A stretch of DNA of 64,000 bases, taken from the NCBI GenBank assembly GCA_949775045.1, contig OX459097.1, positions 3,680,685 to 3,744,684 of the forward strand, read 5' to 3'. Shown in pieces: positions 18,527 through 31,097 of the stretch. Each line of letters begins with the position of its first letter. The stretch's first letter is position 1. This DNA is from Metridium senile. Taxonomy: Eukaryota > Cnidaria > Anthozoa > Actiniaria > Metridiidae. The notes under the pieces were generated by a model. The model was not told the origin of the DNA. It made no database searches and saw nothing but the letters and a program-made list of their open reading frames with translations. The translations under genes were made by a program, and so were the position numbers.

Positions 18527-21500
18527 GACATTATCATCATCATTATCATTATCATCATAATCATCATTATCATTCAAATCATTATCAATACAATCATTCT
18601 TAAGCTTAATATAAAAATCACCAAGTAAATAGAATAACTATAACTATAATATATTTTATATTAAATATTTTTATCTTCACTCATAACTTTATAATCACGA
18701 GCGAACAAGATATTTTCTACTCGATTGTCATTAGATTATGAAACCCATCCAATTGACGTGAACCACATAATATGCGTACATTATATATTAATTGGTTATA
18801 GATCTTAAGACTTATTATCATTAATGTAGAATGCCAAATATTAAACTTCCTTCCCTAAAGTTCTAGCTGTGCGTCCAAACGCCAAGCGCGCGGGCTGCAA
18901 ATGCATTTACGGCCCCGCTCCTGCTTTTACTTCTGATATTTGCTGTGCTAGCGCGCTAAAGTGATGCTACTCGGGCCACAGATAAACGATATTATCTACT
19001 AAAAGTCATGTCATTGCCTATAGCTAATTAATGAGTTTGAGCATAATATATTATCATCCTCACCATCATCATACCAATCGCTATCCATTTTATACAAAGT
19101 TCACCATCATCATAACTATTGTCTATTTTCTAACTAATAATTATCAAAATAAAAATAATCTAAATCATTATAACTGATAGGCATTAACAATATTATCATA
19201 TCCTTTTATCATGCCACGTTTATTTTGGATAAGTTATTCTACACTAAATCACATGAGTGTTTTGGAAATATTTTTTTCAGGAGCCTAAACGGAGACCCAG
19301 AAAGCTAAAAAGTCCCAAATTCGAGTTACTTACTGAGTCAAATGGTAAGACGTACCCATGCAATTTTAAAGAAATTTAAACTTGCAAATAATTTTGTCTT
19401 GCATTTAGGATATAGGATACGGCCCACGCTCCCGGGGGGCTTTCACATGGTATTAAAAATTTGGTTACCGGGTCATTTTACAATAATAATAGACAAACTA
19501 GCTACTCCCGGGGAGGGGACTCCCCGTACAAAATGGATAGGGGTGCTCGACGGACCTTCTAGGGTCGAAAATAAGACCCTCGCGTACCTTTTAGGGTTTC
19601 GATCAAACTGGCACCGTACCTTTTAGGGTCAGTTTTCGAACTTAAGATTATACATATATACGTCAATTTTAAATTTAAACAAATGCTAAATGTGGTCGTA
19701 CCTTTTAGGGTCTGAAATCAGTATTTGAGTTAATTTATGTGTACCTTTTAAGGTCATTTTCAAAACCGTTCGTCGAGCACCCCTATCCATTTTTTAAGGG
19801 AGAACCCCCCCCCCCCCCCCCACCACCACCCCCCCCCCCCCTCCCCCCGGTGACAAACTATGTATCATTTTCAAGCTTATTGAAAATCTAACCTTATCTA
19901 ACCGGTAGAAAATAAGACTGTGTATGTTCTGTTATAAAGAAAAAGTTTCTGTAACTTTTTCCTTTAAAAAACTCAAAATTAACGGCCTTCAATGCGAGTT
20001 GTTTAAAAAAGTATACGTCAGAAAGTTTGTACTGCTTTGCTGTCATTTCTGCGTTATATCAATTAACACATATTGCTCTTCAAAACCGTGTCCTGTTTTG
20101 ATAAAATTGCTTAGTTTTAGAGTTATGACCCGTTTTGTTATTTAACTTGAAGTTTTAACAATGAGTCGACTTTGAAACACATTTATTCAAGAACGAAGCA
20201 TTTTATCGAAAAGCAGGACACGGTTTTGAACACGTACATGTATGTGATAATTGACATAATGCAGAAAGAAGGCAAAGTACTACGAACTTTTGGACTTTAA
20301 TAGAAGTTTTTTAAATGAAAGCGCTCGATTTTGAGGTTTGACGGGGGGCATTGGTAACAGATATTCGTTTTCGTAAAACAACATACACAGTCTTATTCTC
20401 TGTTATATAACCCTTAAACTAACAGTTGTGATGATTATTGAAAGGTGGTTGTAATGGTGATGGTGATGGTGATGGTGATGGTGATGGTGATGGTGATGGT
20501 GATGGTGATGGTGATGGTGATGGTGATGGTGATGGTGATGGTGATGGTGATGGTGATGGTGATGGTGATGGTGATGGTGATGGTGATGGTGATGGTGATG
20601 GTGATGGTGATGGTGATGGTGATGGTGATGGTGATGGTGATGGTGATGGTGATGGTGATGGTGATGGTGATGGTGATGGTGATGGTGAGATGGTGCATGA
20701 TGGTGATGGTGCAAACGAGATCGTAAATACTGAATAGTATATATGTTCTCAAAGTTTGACTGTAATCAATGTTTGGTTTACCAAAGACGAAATTGAAGAA
20801 GACGATGAGCTGTCACCAGAAGAAAAAGAGGAAAAGCTCAAGATTCTTACCATGGAAGGAAAACCTGGATGGCTCACAGTTGTGAAGAAAGCGGTAATTT
20901 GATGTCGTATTGTTTCCCATATTGTTCTTTTTTTGCAATCTTTTCTATTTGGCACTTTTCTTGTTTTACTTACATTGTAGTTGCCTCTTAGCCTCGTTTT
21001 TCTATTGTCTTCTTTATCATTCTGTTTCTATTTTCTTAATTGTATCTTTTTTGGTCTCTCTAGTCTCTCCCCCAATTCCCACTTCACTGGAATGAAAATA
21101 AGTATATTTGATCTTGGGTATACACAGATCATTCTAAAAAGTGTTCAGAAATACAATATACATCCCGATTTAGCTTGTGCAATTGTAAACTAAGCTCGTT
21201 TGGAATTTTTAAAAGATCTCTTTTTTGTGACCAAGAAAGTTATGAATTATTTTTTTAATTTGAACTAATAATTTATGACTCTATCAGGGAAAAGCAGTTG
21301 AGAAGAAATGGAAGAAAGAGATTGAAGAGCGAAATAGTGGAATACAGAAGGACTACTTGAAGGAAGCTGTTCACGATTCCAGTATGTATCTTATTCATAC
21401 ACCCATTTCAAAAATCGTTGTAGCATGCAGCCAAATTAAAGTCAAAATGAAAATTCTTCGGCCGCAAGGGATGTGTTTTTTTTCATCGTAGTTTTCATTA

Positions 21501-24500
21501 AAATTGGTGTTCTTTGCGAGAGGTCTCGAGTTCGATTCCCACATCCTTGTTTCGACTTCTCTCCTTTCCGTATATCTTTAATGAGCTTTAAATACTCGTA
21601 ACACGGAGAGCTGATAGAGAGAGGGGAGTGAAATGAGCGCACTGCGGTCCCAAGGTTATCATTCAACGACTGTCACGAGTTACCGACGTAAAATAAGGTT
21701 GACTTTACTTTACGTTTACTTTAATTTATTATTTAATTTTTCCGCAATATTCCGTTCACCACCTACCACTAAAAACAGCGTGCCATGATAATATGCCCAT
21801 AGGGACTTTTAAAATCGACCCATAAAAGGTACACACTAATTAAGAAGTATTGTCGATCTCAAAAAGGTACGACTTCTGATGTTCTCGGCAGGTTATTTTA
21901 GTAACAAAGTCAAGTAGAGATGACTCCTAAAGGTTAAAGAGTCATGATAAATTTAGAGAAGTATTTTCATCTTTAAATTAAGCATCGGTCACTCCTAACA
22001 TTTGGACAAAGCTGTATTTCATTGCATTAACGGTGTGACGTCTACCGTGGCACCCAGGACAGTTTTGCATGTAGCCGAAATTACAAATTTGGTATTATCT
22101 CCTCAATATCTTTACGACCCTGAGTGTGGCTTTGCCCGGGGCGTCAATATTTCTGCTTGTACATGAAAGTACCATGCTCTACCAATTGGCCAATACCAAA
22201 ATGCTTTGATTATCGTAAACCAACCAACGCGCGATTTCTAAATGTACCTATATAATCTATGTCTATTTTACAGGTTCGCCAACCGAGCTCATTAACACCT
22301 TAAAAGATAAGCTGTCTACTTTTACTAGTCCACTGGCCACAAGAGTGAAAACTAAAGTTACGGACCTGAATACTCAATGGAAGGGTCTAGAAGAGACTGA
22401 CAGAAAAAGCATCATGGCAACTCTGACTGTCATATCAACCAACATAGAAAAGTTTGGTGATGCTGGGAGCAACCCAACTGGAGCGATACAAGGAGCTGTT
22501 AATATCGTTGGAGCTGTCGCTTCCTTTTTCGGCCCACCTGGTCAACTTGTTAGCATTGGTCTGAGTTTTGTTTCAGCTTTGCTGGGGTTATTTGGTAAGG
22601 GTCCAAAGCCAAAACCATTAGCTCAGGTAGTTAGAGAACAGATCGATGAAGCTTTGAGCGAGTTCAAATACGAGGCACTTACTGACAAAGCAAACGGATT
22701 GGTAAGTGCTTTTGCAGGTTCCACTTCCTACTTGGAAGGGGTTTGGAAATACGATGTGCCGATTGATAAAGATCAAATAAAAGTTTCTGCTTGTCGTGTT
22801 CCTATGACACAGGGAGACATGTTCATGGGTGAGCTGTCCACAGTAATTCGTAAAATGTTTAAGAACAACAAAGCAAGTGAGGCCAAAAAGTGTCTAACAT
22901 ATTGTGAGCTTTACGCACAGCTTGCTGGCCTTAAAGACATGATCATAACCCAGCTGATAGCGATGTCAACTAACGTCATGACGGCCGACGCCGTGGGACT
23001 TTTGTCATACCAGCAAAATTTCAGAGATGCAACGAAGTTACTTCTGGAGCCACTTTACAAAACAGACTATGGACAGAAGATAATGCCGTATTTTGATCCA
23101 GACACCAGTTTGGTGACCGACTCGTATGCTACCAACGTTTTGAATCTTGGAAAGTATGATCGATCACTTGCTGGAATGTACTGTATTAGGACTCCAGGTA
23201 AACTATGAAAATGGCTATATTGAATTACTATAAACCTTCTAGTGGTCTATCACGAATCCTGTATTCTGATTGGCTTCTCTACTAATGGTCTATTTAAACA
23301 ATAGAGTAGGTGAATCGAGGGCATTATGCTGTGATAGTTGCCCGCGGAAACTGGATGTTCCTCAAAACAAATAGTCGCCCTAGAACGAGAAGGTACTCGG
23401 TACTTTTTCCGCGGGCAACTATCACAGCATTATGCCCGAGATTTTACCTGTTCTAATGTTCTGATTTTAATTGTTCTAACTGTTCCAATGAGAGCGGAGG
23501 AAAATTTGTTGTTGAATTATAATTAACAATTAGACCCGAAGCCCGAATGGGCTACGGGTCAATAGCCCACGAGGCCGAGTCTTCGAGGCCAAGTGGGCTA
23601 CTGATCCGTGGCCCATGAGGGCGAGAGGTCTAATTGTTTTAGTATCCAACAACTTGTAGGTCAAACTTTGCCATATTTTGAAAGAAAAATAACATTTCAA
23701 TCGTTTTATTTTGACAAAATGACAGAAAATACCGAGCGCGCGCTCAATGACGTGTGACGGCAAAATGTATTCAAAACACATCGAAATTCTCCACTGTTTT
23801 TGCCATTTTCTCCCTCAATATTTTAATTTTAACGGCTGAAAATAGCATGCTTTTAGTATTAAAACTACTATACATTTTAGAACGACGGAGGAATTAAGAA
23901 AATTTCTAAGCTGAAAGTTTAAAAATCTGGCTTTCTCAATCGATCAAACTGAAGAATCGCCTGATGGCGTCAGTAGCGCGCGCTCTTCAAGTCAAAATTC
24001 ATTCACAAAACATCAAAATTATGTGCTTTTTTGTCATTTTCTTGCTCGTATTTGTAATTTACGATTCAAAGAAAAGCATTATATTCAGTACTAAGCCGTT
24101 TTTGAAGAAATAGAAGAATCAAGAAACTTTTTCAATAGTTTACAAAACCGGCGCTTTCCCCAACCATGGGCTATCACCCAATAGCCCATGGTTGAGTAGC
24201 CAATGAGAGCGCGCGATTTGTGATAGACCATAAGTTGTTGGATACTAATGAGTGATAGACCACTAGTAGCGAATTGTGCCGGTTTTGTAAACTTTGAAAA
24301 TGTTTCTTGATTCTTCTATTTCTTCTAATAGCTTAGTAGTAAATATTATGCTTTTCTTTGAATCGTAAATTACAAATACGAGCAAGAAAATGACAAAAAA
24401 GCACATAATTTTAAAGTTTTTGTGAATGAATTTTGACTTGAAGAGCGCGCGCTACTATACTTACGATTCTTCAGTTTGATTGAGAAAGCCAGATTTTTAA

Positions 24501-25868
24501 ATTTTAAGCTTAGAAAAAACTGTTCTTGAACTTTTCTTATTTCCTCCGCTGTTGTAATATGTATAGTAGTTTTAGCACTAAAATTATGCTATTTTCTGCC
24601 GTTAAGATAAAAGTCTTGAGGGAGAAATTGACAAAATTAAACAGTGGAGCATTTCGATGTGCTTTAAATGAATTTTGACTTGCCATCACACATCACTGAG
24701 CGCGCGCTCGGTATTTTCACTTTCGATTATTTGTCTTTTTCGGCAAAATAAAACGATTGAAATGTTATTTTTCTTACAAAATATGGCAAAGTTTGACCTT
24801 CGGCCTCATGGGCTATTGACTCGTAGACCATTCGGGCTGCGGATCTAATTGATGAATAATATTACTGAACAAAAATAATGATTTAGAACATTTTTGTTTA
24901 GATTTAAAAGACTTTATTTGGTCAACTCTGTATGATAATCTCCATATTAATGGAAAGCCATACACCACCACAACCACCTATACCAACAATGCCAACTGTT
25001 ACTGGAAACTAGTACCACATGGAAACTATCTCTTCAGCATTGTCAATAAAAAAGGATGCGCGACGAACGAAAAATTTTGCGGTTGGATACTGTCTTTCGA
25101 CATATTAGGTGGCCAGGGCTACGTCAACGTAGAGGCCAGTGGTGGAATAATGTGGGAGATTAAAGGTAACGGGGGCAGGTATGTATTATAGCACAAGTTA
25201 TATATTTAGCAGATGTTGTAAACTTAGCAAGATTCAACTAAAGATTTTTATAAACAATTTTAAAATTAACAATGAAATTGTAAGTGTATTTTAAAATAAA
25301 AGTTTTAACTTTGAAAACGGCAAGTTTCCATGCACATTCGAAGTCTTTATTGACTTCACTACCAAGAATTTCAATAGACTTGTATTTGCATTAATCTCTA
25401 TTTTAAACACACTTACAAAATTAGTCGTTATTAATCACAACAGTTATTGTTTCCAACCCCTACGACTCTATTAAAATTATTGATAATTAAGTCAGTAACG
25501 ATTTCGAAACGTCGAATCTTGGCGTTAGTCATTTTTTAAATAAATAATTTAGAAGATGGCTTAATTTGGGGGTTATTTCAGGTGCATTTTGGAAATATTT
25601 CGGTTAAAAATATCTTCGAGAACACTAGTTCAAGAAATTCAAATGTTCTTTGTTTTTAAACTTATACAGCTATAAGATTCGCAGCAAATGGGGATGTGGT
25701 GATCCCAAACAAAATTCATATTGTAACCGTGAACTGAGAATGGCCACGAGGATTAGGAAAACCATTTCCTTTAGAGGACGGCCACCAATAATGAAGGTTA
25801 ACACAGGTCACGTACTCCCTGCTGACAATAAACTCCACTGGAAGTTGGTAAAACAAAGCAAAAAATAA
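18072..25868 (+). CDS. Secreted jellyfish-toxin-family (CaTX/CrTX/CfTX-like) protein, 7 exons
   Basis: Exons: 18072-18158, 19281-19344, 20787-20893, 21288-21381, 22274-23197, 24902-25178 and 25670-25868, with matched phases and 583 codons. Exon 1 is a signal peptide. Exon 2 is very basic and exon 3 very acidic, suggesting a processed propeptide. Exons 4-5 form a helical region with a Gly/Ala-rich hydrophobic segment at codons 22486-22605, followed by amphipathic helices and Cys residues; this layout is that of the pore-forming N-terminal domain of cnidarian jellyfish toxins. Exons 6-7 form a Cys-rich beta-type C-terminal region, plausibly for binding. Family members lyse cells by membrane insertion. 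Here that is inferred from the fold pattern only, and an antimicrobial or digestive role is also possible. All exons are open, so the gene looks intact. The acceptor of exon 3 has a weak pyrimidine tract. Confidence 0.75.
18190..18600. repeat. CAT/CATGAT microsatellites around a retroposon-like 3' tail
   Basis: Two tracts (about 18195-18360 and 18478-18585) of CAT, CATGAT and ATT units lie in intron 1 of the toxin-like gene. Between them lies gtaaagcgccttgga...gcgctatataaataa, a conserved-looking stem followed directly by ATT repeats. This is the form of the 3' tail of many non-LTR elements and SINEs. Confidence 0.7.
19415..19855. repeat. Inverted-repeat element with internal 'taccttttagggtc' units
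   Basis: The sequence aaaatggataggggtgctcg (19530-19549) is inverted as cgagcacccctatccatttt near 19775-19794, and between them taccttttagggt recurs four or more times. It ends in a long poly-C/CCA tract. Pieces of the same family (ccctaaaaggtacga) are seen near 21800-21880, 43310-43370 and 58815-58835, so this is a dispersed family in this genome. Confidence 0.7.
20452..20688. repeat. (ATGGTG)n minisatellite, about 39 copies
   Basis: A near-perfect 6-bp tract lies in intron 2 of the toxin-like gene and ends about 100 bp before the exon 3 acceptor. Poly-His, Asp-Gly and Met-Val frames across it are artefacts. Confidence 0.95.
21430..21720. repeat. Possible tRNA-derived SINE remnant
   Basis: The motif tcgagttcgattcccacatcc near 21527-21547 fits a pol III box B (GTTCGANNCC), but no convincing box A stands at the right distance. 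It lies in intron 4 of the toxin-like gene. Confidence 0.25.
23238..24860. mobile_element. Fold-back element complex in intron 5 of the toxin-like gene
   Basis: Arms at about 23530-24152 and 24281-24852 are inverted copies. Landmarks are caaactttgccatattttg, acatttcaatcgttttattt, gagcgcgcgctc and cttgattcttctatttctt. The centre holds a small perfect-looking hairpin (aaccatgggctat...atagcccatggtt, about 24160-24194). Just upstream, 23270-23520 carries another palindrome (gcccgcggaaa; gttgcccgcggaaa and complement) that recurs inverted at 54885-55215. No coding capacity. Confidence 0.75.
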
Positions 25869-26940
25869 AAGTGAGTAACACAAATAATGCTAAACAATAA
25901 AACTGTCACATTTCTCAATTGTAATGAGAAAAAAGTAAAACAACAAGTATTAAGATGGTTGGAATGGCTGAAATGCACTATAATTTTTCGATTTCGATCA
26001 ATTCATATTTGATATTAAAACAAATTTAGATCTATCAATAAATTTCTCCATTTTTGTTGCGAAATGCATAAATAATCAATGAATTTGTCGTAATGAAGCC
26101 CGCCATTAACGATGGCCATATTGAAAATAAGATATCATCTAACTGTAATGAAATTGAAACCCTTTGAAACACATCGAAATCTTCTCGTTTTTCCAGCCAA
26201 GATTCGTGAGGTATTCATGATCATTGGTTATCAACAATCGACAGCGGCAACACGTAAAGATTGAGCATCTAGAGACCGCTTTCGGTCGTAAAACATTTCT
26301 TTCCTACGAAAAATTCGAAGTTATTTTAATTAGTATCTAGACGCATATCTGCGTGAACTCGGGCTTCATTACAATTATGTAATTATTTTCTCGGATTAGC
26401 TAGAGACGATTTGAATCGAAAAAATACGCATTCAATGTTGTTGTTTTATTTGTATTTTGTTGTTGTTGTTGTTGTTTGGTCGTCGTCCTATTCCCTTAGG
26501 TCCGTCGTTCCGTCAGTCCGTGATCCGCTGATCAGACTTTTACCTGGTTCGATCTTCAGTTCGTGCAGTGATAGCGAGCTCAAAAATGGTTTACAACACA
26601 AATTAAAATAAATGTACAAAAAATTAAAATGTCAGTTAAATGACGAAAACTGACGAATTTGTCACGCACCGAACTCAATGGTTTCTTTCAAGCTACGGAA
26701 AATCACACAATTTACGAAAGCGATCTTTTTTCAGCCGGAACAAAGTTATAAGCCTATTTTCATACAGAAATACAGAAATACAGTGTACTGTTTGTCTTTA
26801 GAGAGCTAAGTGAAGTTAAAAAAAGTACAAGAACGTCAAACATGGCCGATAAGCTGGGTTCAGGTTTCACACTTTTATAAAAAGTGCATAAAAATGCATA
26901 AAAACTGATCATATAGAAGATTACACAAATAGAGGATATT
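25869..26940. other. Intergenic, with one small inverted-repeat element
   Basis: A TIR pair taatgaagcccg (about 26091) and cgggcttcatta (ending 26371) bounds a ~280-bp element. A TTG run lies near 26455-26475. No gene is recognised. Confidence 0.45.
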
Positions 26941-27245
26941 ACATGGGCGCACGGAGATATGAATTTTATCTTCGAGTGTAGATAAGATGAGTGAGCGCAG
27001 CGAATGAGAAGAGTGAGCGCAGCGAATGAGTGGGATATCTTCTCAACACGAGAAGATAAAATTCATATCTCCAAGCGCACATGTAATGTTCTGTTTATTA
27101 TATAACAGATTGAAGAAAAAAATTTTTTTTTTTGAAAGTTGATTGGTTGAGAGTGATATCACACATGTGCGATATCAATGATATCTTCATGACTAGGATA
27201 GGCTTTTTATCTAGTTGATATCACTCGGTATACCACTATATGTTA
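26940..27245. repeat. Inverted-repeat element with 'gtgagcgcagcgaat' core
   Basis: The arm cggagatatgaattttatct (26955) pairs with agataaaattcatatctcc (about 27053). Between them gtgagcgcagcgaatgag occurs twice. A shorter imperfect palindrome with gatatc sites follows to 27245. A fragment of this family lies at 1020-1090. Confidence 0.65.
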
Positions 27246-27249
27246 TATA

Positions 27250-28460
27250 ATAATACTTGATATCTCTATCCTTTGCAAAACATTCTACGCTTTTCAAATC
27301 AGCCCTGAAAGAATGGTGTTGTTCGTCCAAAATGTAATTTTTGGCACGTTTTTGTTCAAAAGACTACGTACCGATTTGATTGAAAGTGAAAATTTGTCGA
27401 AAAGACTGAAAAACGCATAAAATTAAAACGACAACAACTCTATGACAGCATAGTTACATTTATCAAACTTTCCTACTTACAGAAAAGTAATTTCCATTGA
27501 TAGTTTAACCATAAACTTGTTTTTAAAATCCTTTTTCGATGAAAAAACTTTGTCGATGACAAACTTTCCCTCAATTCCGCACGAGTGTTGTGTGACATGA
27601 TGGCGTCCTCTTATTGATCACGGTAAATCAACCAATCAGCGCGCGAGAATTCACACAAGTGTTGTAAAAAAAAAACAAATTGCACATGGGTTTTTCGTTG
27701 TCTGTCCTCTTATTGACACACTCTTGACTTCATAAAATGTTCAAAACTTTGTTCAAAGCGATTACTTCCACCGAGAAATCATGCCTTCGACTAATCAAAT
27801 ATCCATGTGCTCGTTTGGGCCAGTCTACGCATGCTCTGTGACCATACGCATGCATGCGCTGCGACGACGGCCTTTTGCGACCCAAGGTGAAAAAAACACG
27901 AACGCCTATTTTAAGACTCGAGCTACCACAGGTAGCCCGAGTAACAAGAAGATATGTTGTTGACACGCAAATATATTAATCCACTGCTGCTTGACGTTCT
28001 GAAATGTTCTTCCAGGTGGTGAATACAGTTAAGCCTAAGACGAAAGTATTTACGGATTCTAAGTTTAATTGCTGTTTTTCTAGAGATTAAAGCATCAAGA
28101 GTAGATGTTTCTGACATAGCGAGTTGTTTACGTATAGTTTAGTAAACGAGCAGGATTGAGTTAAACCACGCGGCGAAGCCAAATGGTTTAAAACCTGATA
28201 AAACACGATTTGCGAGTTTATTAAACGGCTTAAAAAATCCAACTATTTTGTGTTTTTGCAAAAAGAAAATCAAGGATTTATGAAAGTTTATTAGAGAAAA
28301 TTCAGGTTAAAGTTTATGTAAATTAGGGTGAAAAGTTAACTCGTCACGGTTAGGATTTCTTTTGTCAATTTCTCATGAATTATTAATGAGTTTTTGAAAC
28401 ACTATTAACACATTTTCAGTAATAGTTTGTCAAATGACGTCATGCACTTTAGTCATTCCA
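27250..28460. other. Intergenic, nothing definite
   Basis: Short open frames at 27730-28117 on both strands have no family motif and no splice context. I see no reliable feature. Confidence 0.4.
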
Positions 28461-28529
28461 ACCACCTTAAGTGTGCTTAGGGTTATGTTTAAGGTTTTAT
28501 ATTCAATTAGTGTGTGAGATGATAATTCT

Positions 28530-28950
28530 AAGGTTGACAATAGATGATAAGGATGATGATAATGATAATGATAATATTGCTAATCATGGGAGTGGCTATA
28601 ACTACGATGATGTGTGTATAATTATGATCACTACGATGACAGTAATGATTCTAATAATGGTGATAAAATTGATGATAATGGAAATAATAATAACAATAAT
28701 AATAATGATGATGATGATGATAATAATGTGATGGTGATTGTTTATTAACAATGGCGATAAAAATGATGACAAAGATGATGATAATGATGGTGGTGCTGGC
28801 GGTGGAGGTGAAGATGATGATGATGATAATGATGGTGGTGCTGGCGGTGGAGGTGAAGATGATGATGATGATGCTTATAATAATGATGGTTGGTTGGTTG
28901 GTTGGTTGGTTGGTTGGTTATTTGGTTGGTTGGTTGGTTGGTTGGTTAAA
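28530..28950. repeat. GAT-rich tract, a repeated 48-bp unit, and (GGTT)n
   Basis: GAT/AAT-rich sequence leads to two direct copies of a unit reading gatggtggtgctggcggtgg followed by aggtgaagatgatgatg (about 28785-28872), then (GGTT)n from 28888 to 28949. All open frames here are low complexity. Confidence 0.85.
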
Positions 28951-29429
28951 TGTAAGACAGATTATTAACAGCCTGCTTTGTTTATTTAGAAGTGCGTGAA
29001 TTGCTACGAATGGATAAAGATAACTGAATCCCCTTATCATATAGATGTTATCCCCTGCATCGAGAACTATTCATTTCTTTCTTTCTTTTAATTAATGTAC
29101 ATGTAAAATGAACAATAGAGCGAAAACACTAGAACCATGAAACAAAATAAAATTGTTAGTGTGTAATAGTTCTTATTTTGCGACTATTAGTTACTACAAG
29201 TAAAGTTGTAATAAATCATGTATTGTTTCCTTTTGTATTTGATGTTTCTGGTTGAGTGATACTGACTAAATAGTCACTAAATAAAAACTATTAGTCTAGT
29301 TAGCAACTATTTTGTTTCTATTTCATGGTTCTAGTGTTTTTGCTCTATCTAGCCGATTTCCAACGACTAATTGAAGCTCATGATTATTGTTTTATATTGT
29401 TCATCGTTGAAGTGCGAACTCAGTTCCGA

Positions 29430-29920
29430 AGTTTAATGTCTCGTTTGTAAACAAGTATTTTGTCGGCCGTCAATACTAATGTACGAGTTGACATAATAAA
29501 CAATCTTCGTATGCGTTTCCGATGATGTATTACGATGAATTAACGATTCGCTGAAATAAAATATAAACATCTAGTTATTATATGCTAGCGAGATCAGTTA
29601 CATTTGTTGTGTAAATACTTCAATTAGGATCGAACTAAATTACTTACAAGTTTTGTCTCCTTGTCGATCAACTACTGCACTAGTTATGTAAATATTAATG
29701 ATCAACTGTTTCTACTGGTCAGCGGTAACTATTCTTGGCGCTTACGGCTAGGAACGAGTTTGAACGAGTGATCCAAAACGATCTTTGATCGATCGATGAC
29801 GTCATTTACCGTACGATTTATCGGTATTTATCGATGAAGCGATGAAGCGAAATTTTGGATCACTCGGTCAAACTCGTTCCCACTATTGAATATTGACGGC
29901 CGACAGAGTGCTATAGTTTG
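29430..29920. repeat. Nested palindromes
   Basis: Outer pair: ttgtcggccgtcaatact (29460) and aatattgacggccgaca (29888). Inner pair: acgagtttgaacgagtgatcc (29753) and ggatcactcggtcaaactcg (29856). The inner pair brackets gatcgatcgatgacgtca. Likely one non-autonomous element. Confidence 0.6.
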
Positions 29921-30348
29921 CGGCAAACGAGACAACAAGCGGGGGTCACTCTTCAACGATATTTGTAGTAATTAATTAATGTTATTATTGTTATAATCAA
30001 TAAAGGAAGAAATGAGAACCGGCTGTGGGTTTATTTTTTAAGGCTTTTCTTAAAGAGGACTGGGGCGATTTTTTTAATTTATCACTATTTCTCGACCCAA
30101 TCAAAGTTAAGAAATTATCCTAATTGCCATATACAGCATTTTAAAAACGTGAATGTGAATCTAAGGTATCATAAAGTCGTAATTATGTAGGTTTACGAAT
30201 AAACGTTATAAAAACTAGATTGTCATTTATCGCTTTTGAATTCTGAAGTTTAATTATTACACAAGCGTCTAATATTACAAAGTTATCTCGACAAATGGAG
30301 CGGTTTTCTTTCTGCGCAACATCGTATTGCAGATATGCACTGGCTTAA

Positions 30349-30981
30349 GGTGACTGGCTACTTTTGGAAATAATGTTAAACTTTTCTTTAAACTACGTAT
30401 TTTTAGAGTGAAATTTAATGCTGATTCCAAACAAAAAAATGGGGTGTCCCGCGTTTGTTTTCGAGATAATAAGCATTTAATGGATGCCTACGCGCGAGAT
30501 TTTGAAGCAAAATTTGCAAAAACGGAAGCGACATGAAAAAAATCACAACTCATAAGAAGATATTTTTTTTCATACTATATAAAATACAAATGCCGGTTAA
30601 TTAAACATTCTAAAATACAACATGAATAGTTTTGAATAAAAGACAAAGAAATACCTTGATCTGTCATATTTCGTCCTTTCAGTGCTTTTAAAACTCGCGT
30701 GAAGTCGGACAAAAACTTTTACGAAAATCTATTAATTGTTTTGTACGTTAGAAAAATTAACTTTTTAAAAAAATTTGATATATCGTAGATTTTTTTAGGT
30801 TCTTTTAATTAAGCCTAATGAAAGTATAGTCCCGCGCAATTTCAAGAGTTTTGTCCTGTTGAAGCTCAAAACGTGTATGGTTCCTTAATACAATTTTATA
30901 TTTTATTCAGCGGTTTTTGTGCGCGCGCACATCGTGGGCTCTAATCGAACGTCAAAAGGCGTTCAAAAGTAGCCAGTCACC
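30349..30981. mobile_element. Non-autonomous TTAA-target DNA transposon (633 bp)
   Basis: The ends are perfect 18-bp inverted repeats (GGTGACTGGCTACTTTTG), flanked on both sides by TTAA (30345-30348 and 30982-30985). A TTAA target duplication is shared by the piggyBac and Kolobok superfamilies, and the terminal bases do not decide between them. There is no transposase inside. Confidence 0.85.
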
Positions 30982-31097
30982 TTAATGCTAACACGTTTTG
31001 TGGTTAATAATATACATGAAAAAATTACTCGAATTTGATTGGCTTAGAGCAGTGCAGTTCAAGTGTAACACAGTGCAAAAAAGTGTAACAAGTGCAA

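Noticed and set aside
20403..20752. Long poly-His, Asp-Gly, Met-Val and Thr-Ile open frames
   Set aside because: They are translations of the (ATGGTG)n tract in all frames; no start context, splice site or conserved domain.
27730..28117. Overlapping 60-80-codon frames on both strands
   Set aside because: No family motif, no splice context, and AT-rich surroundings.
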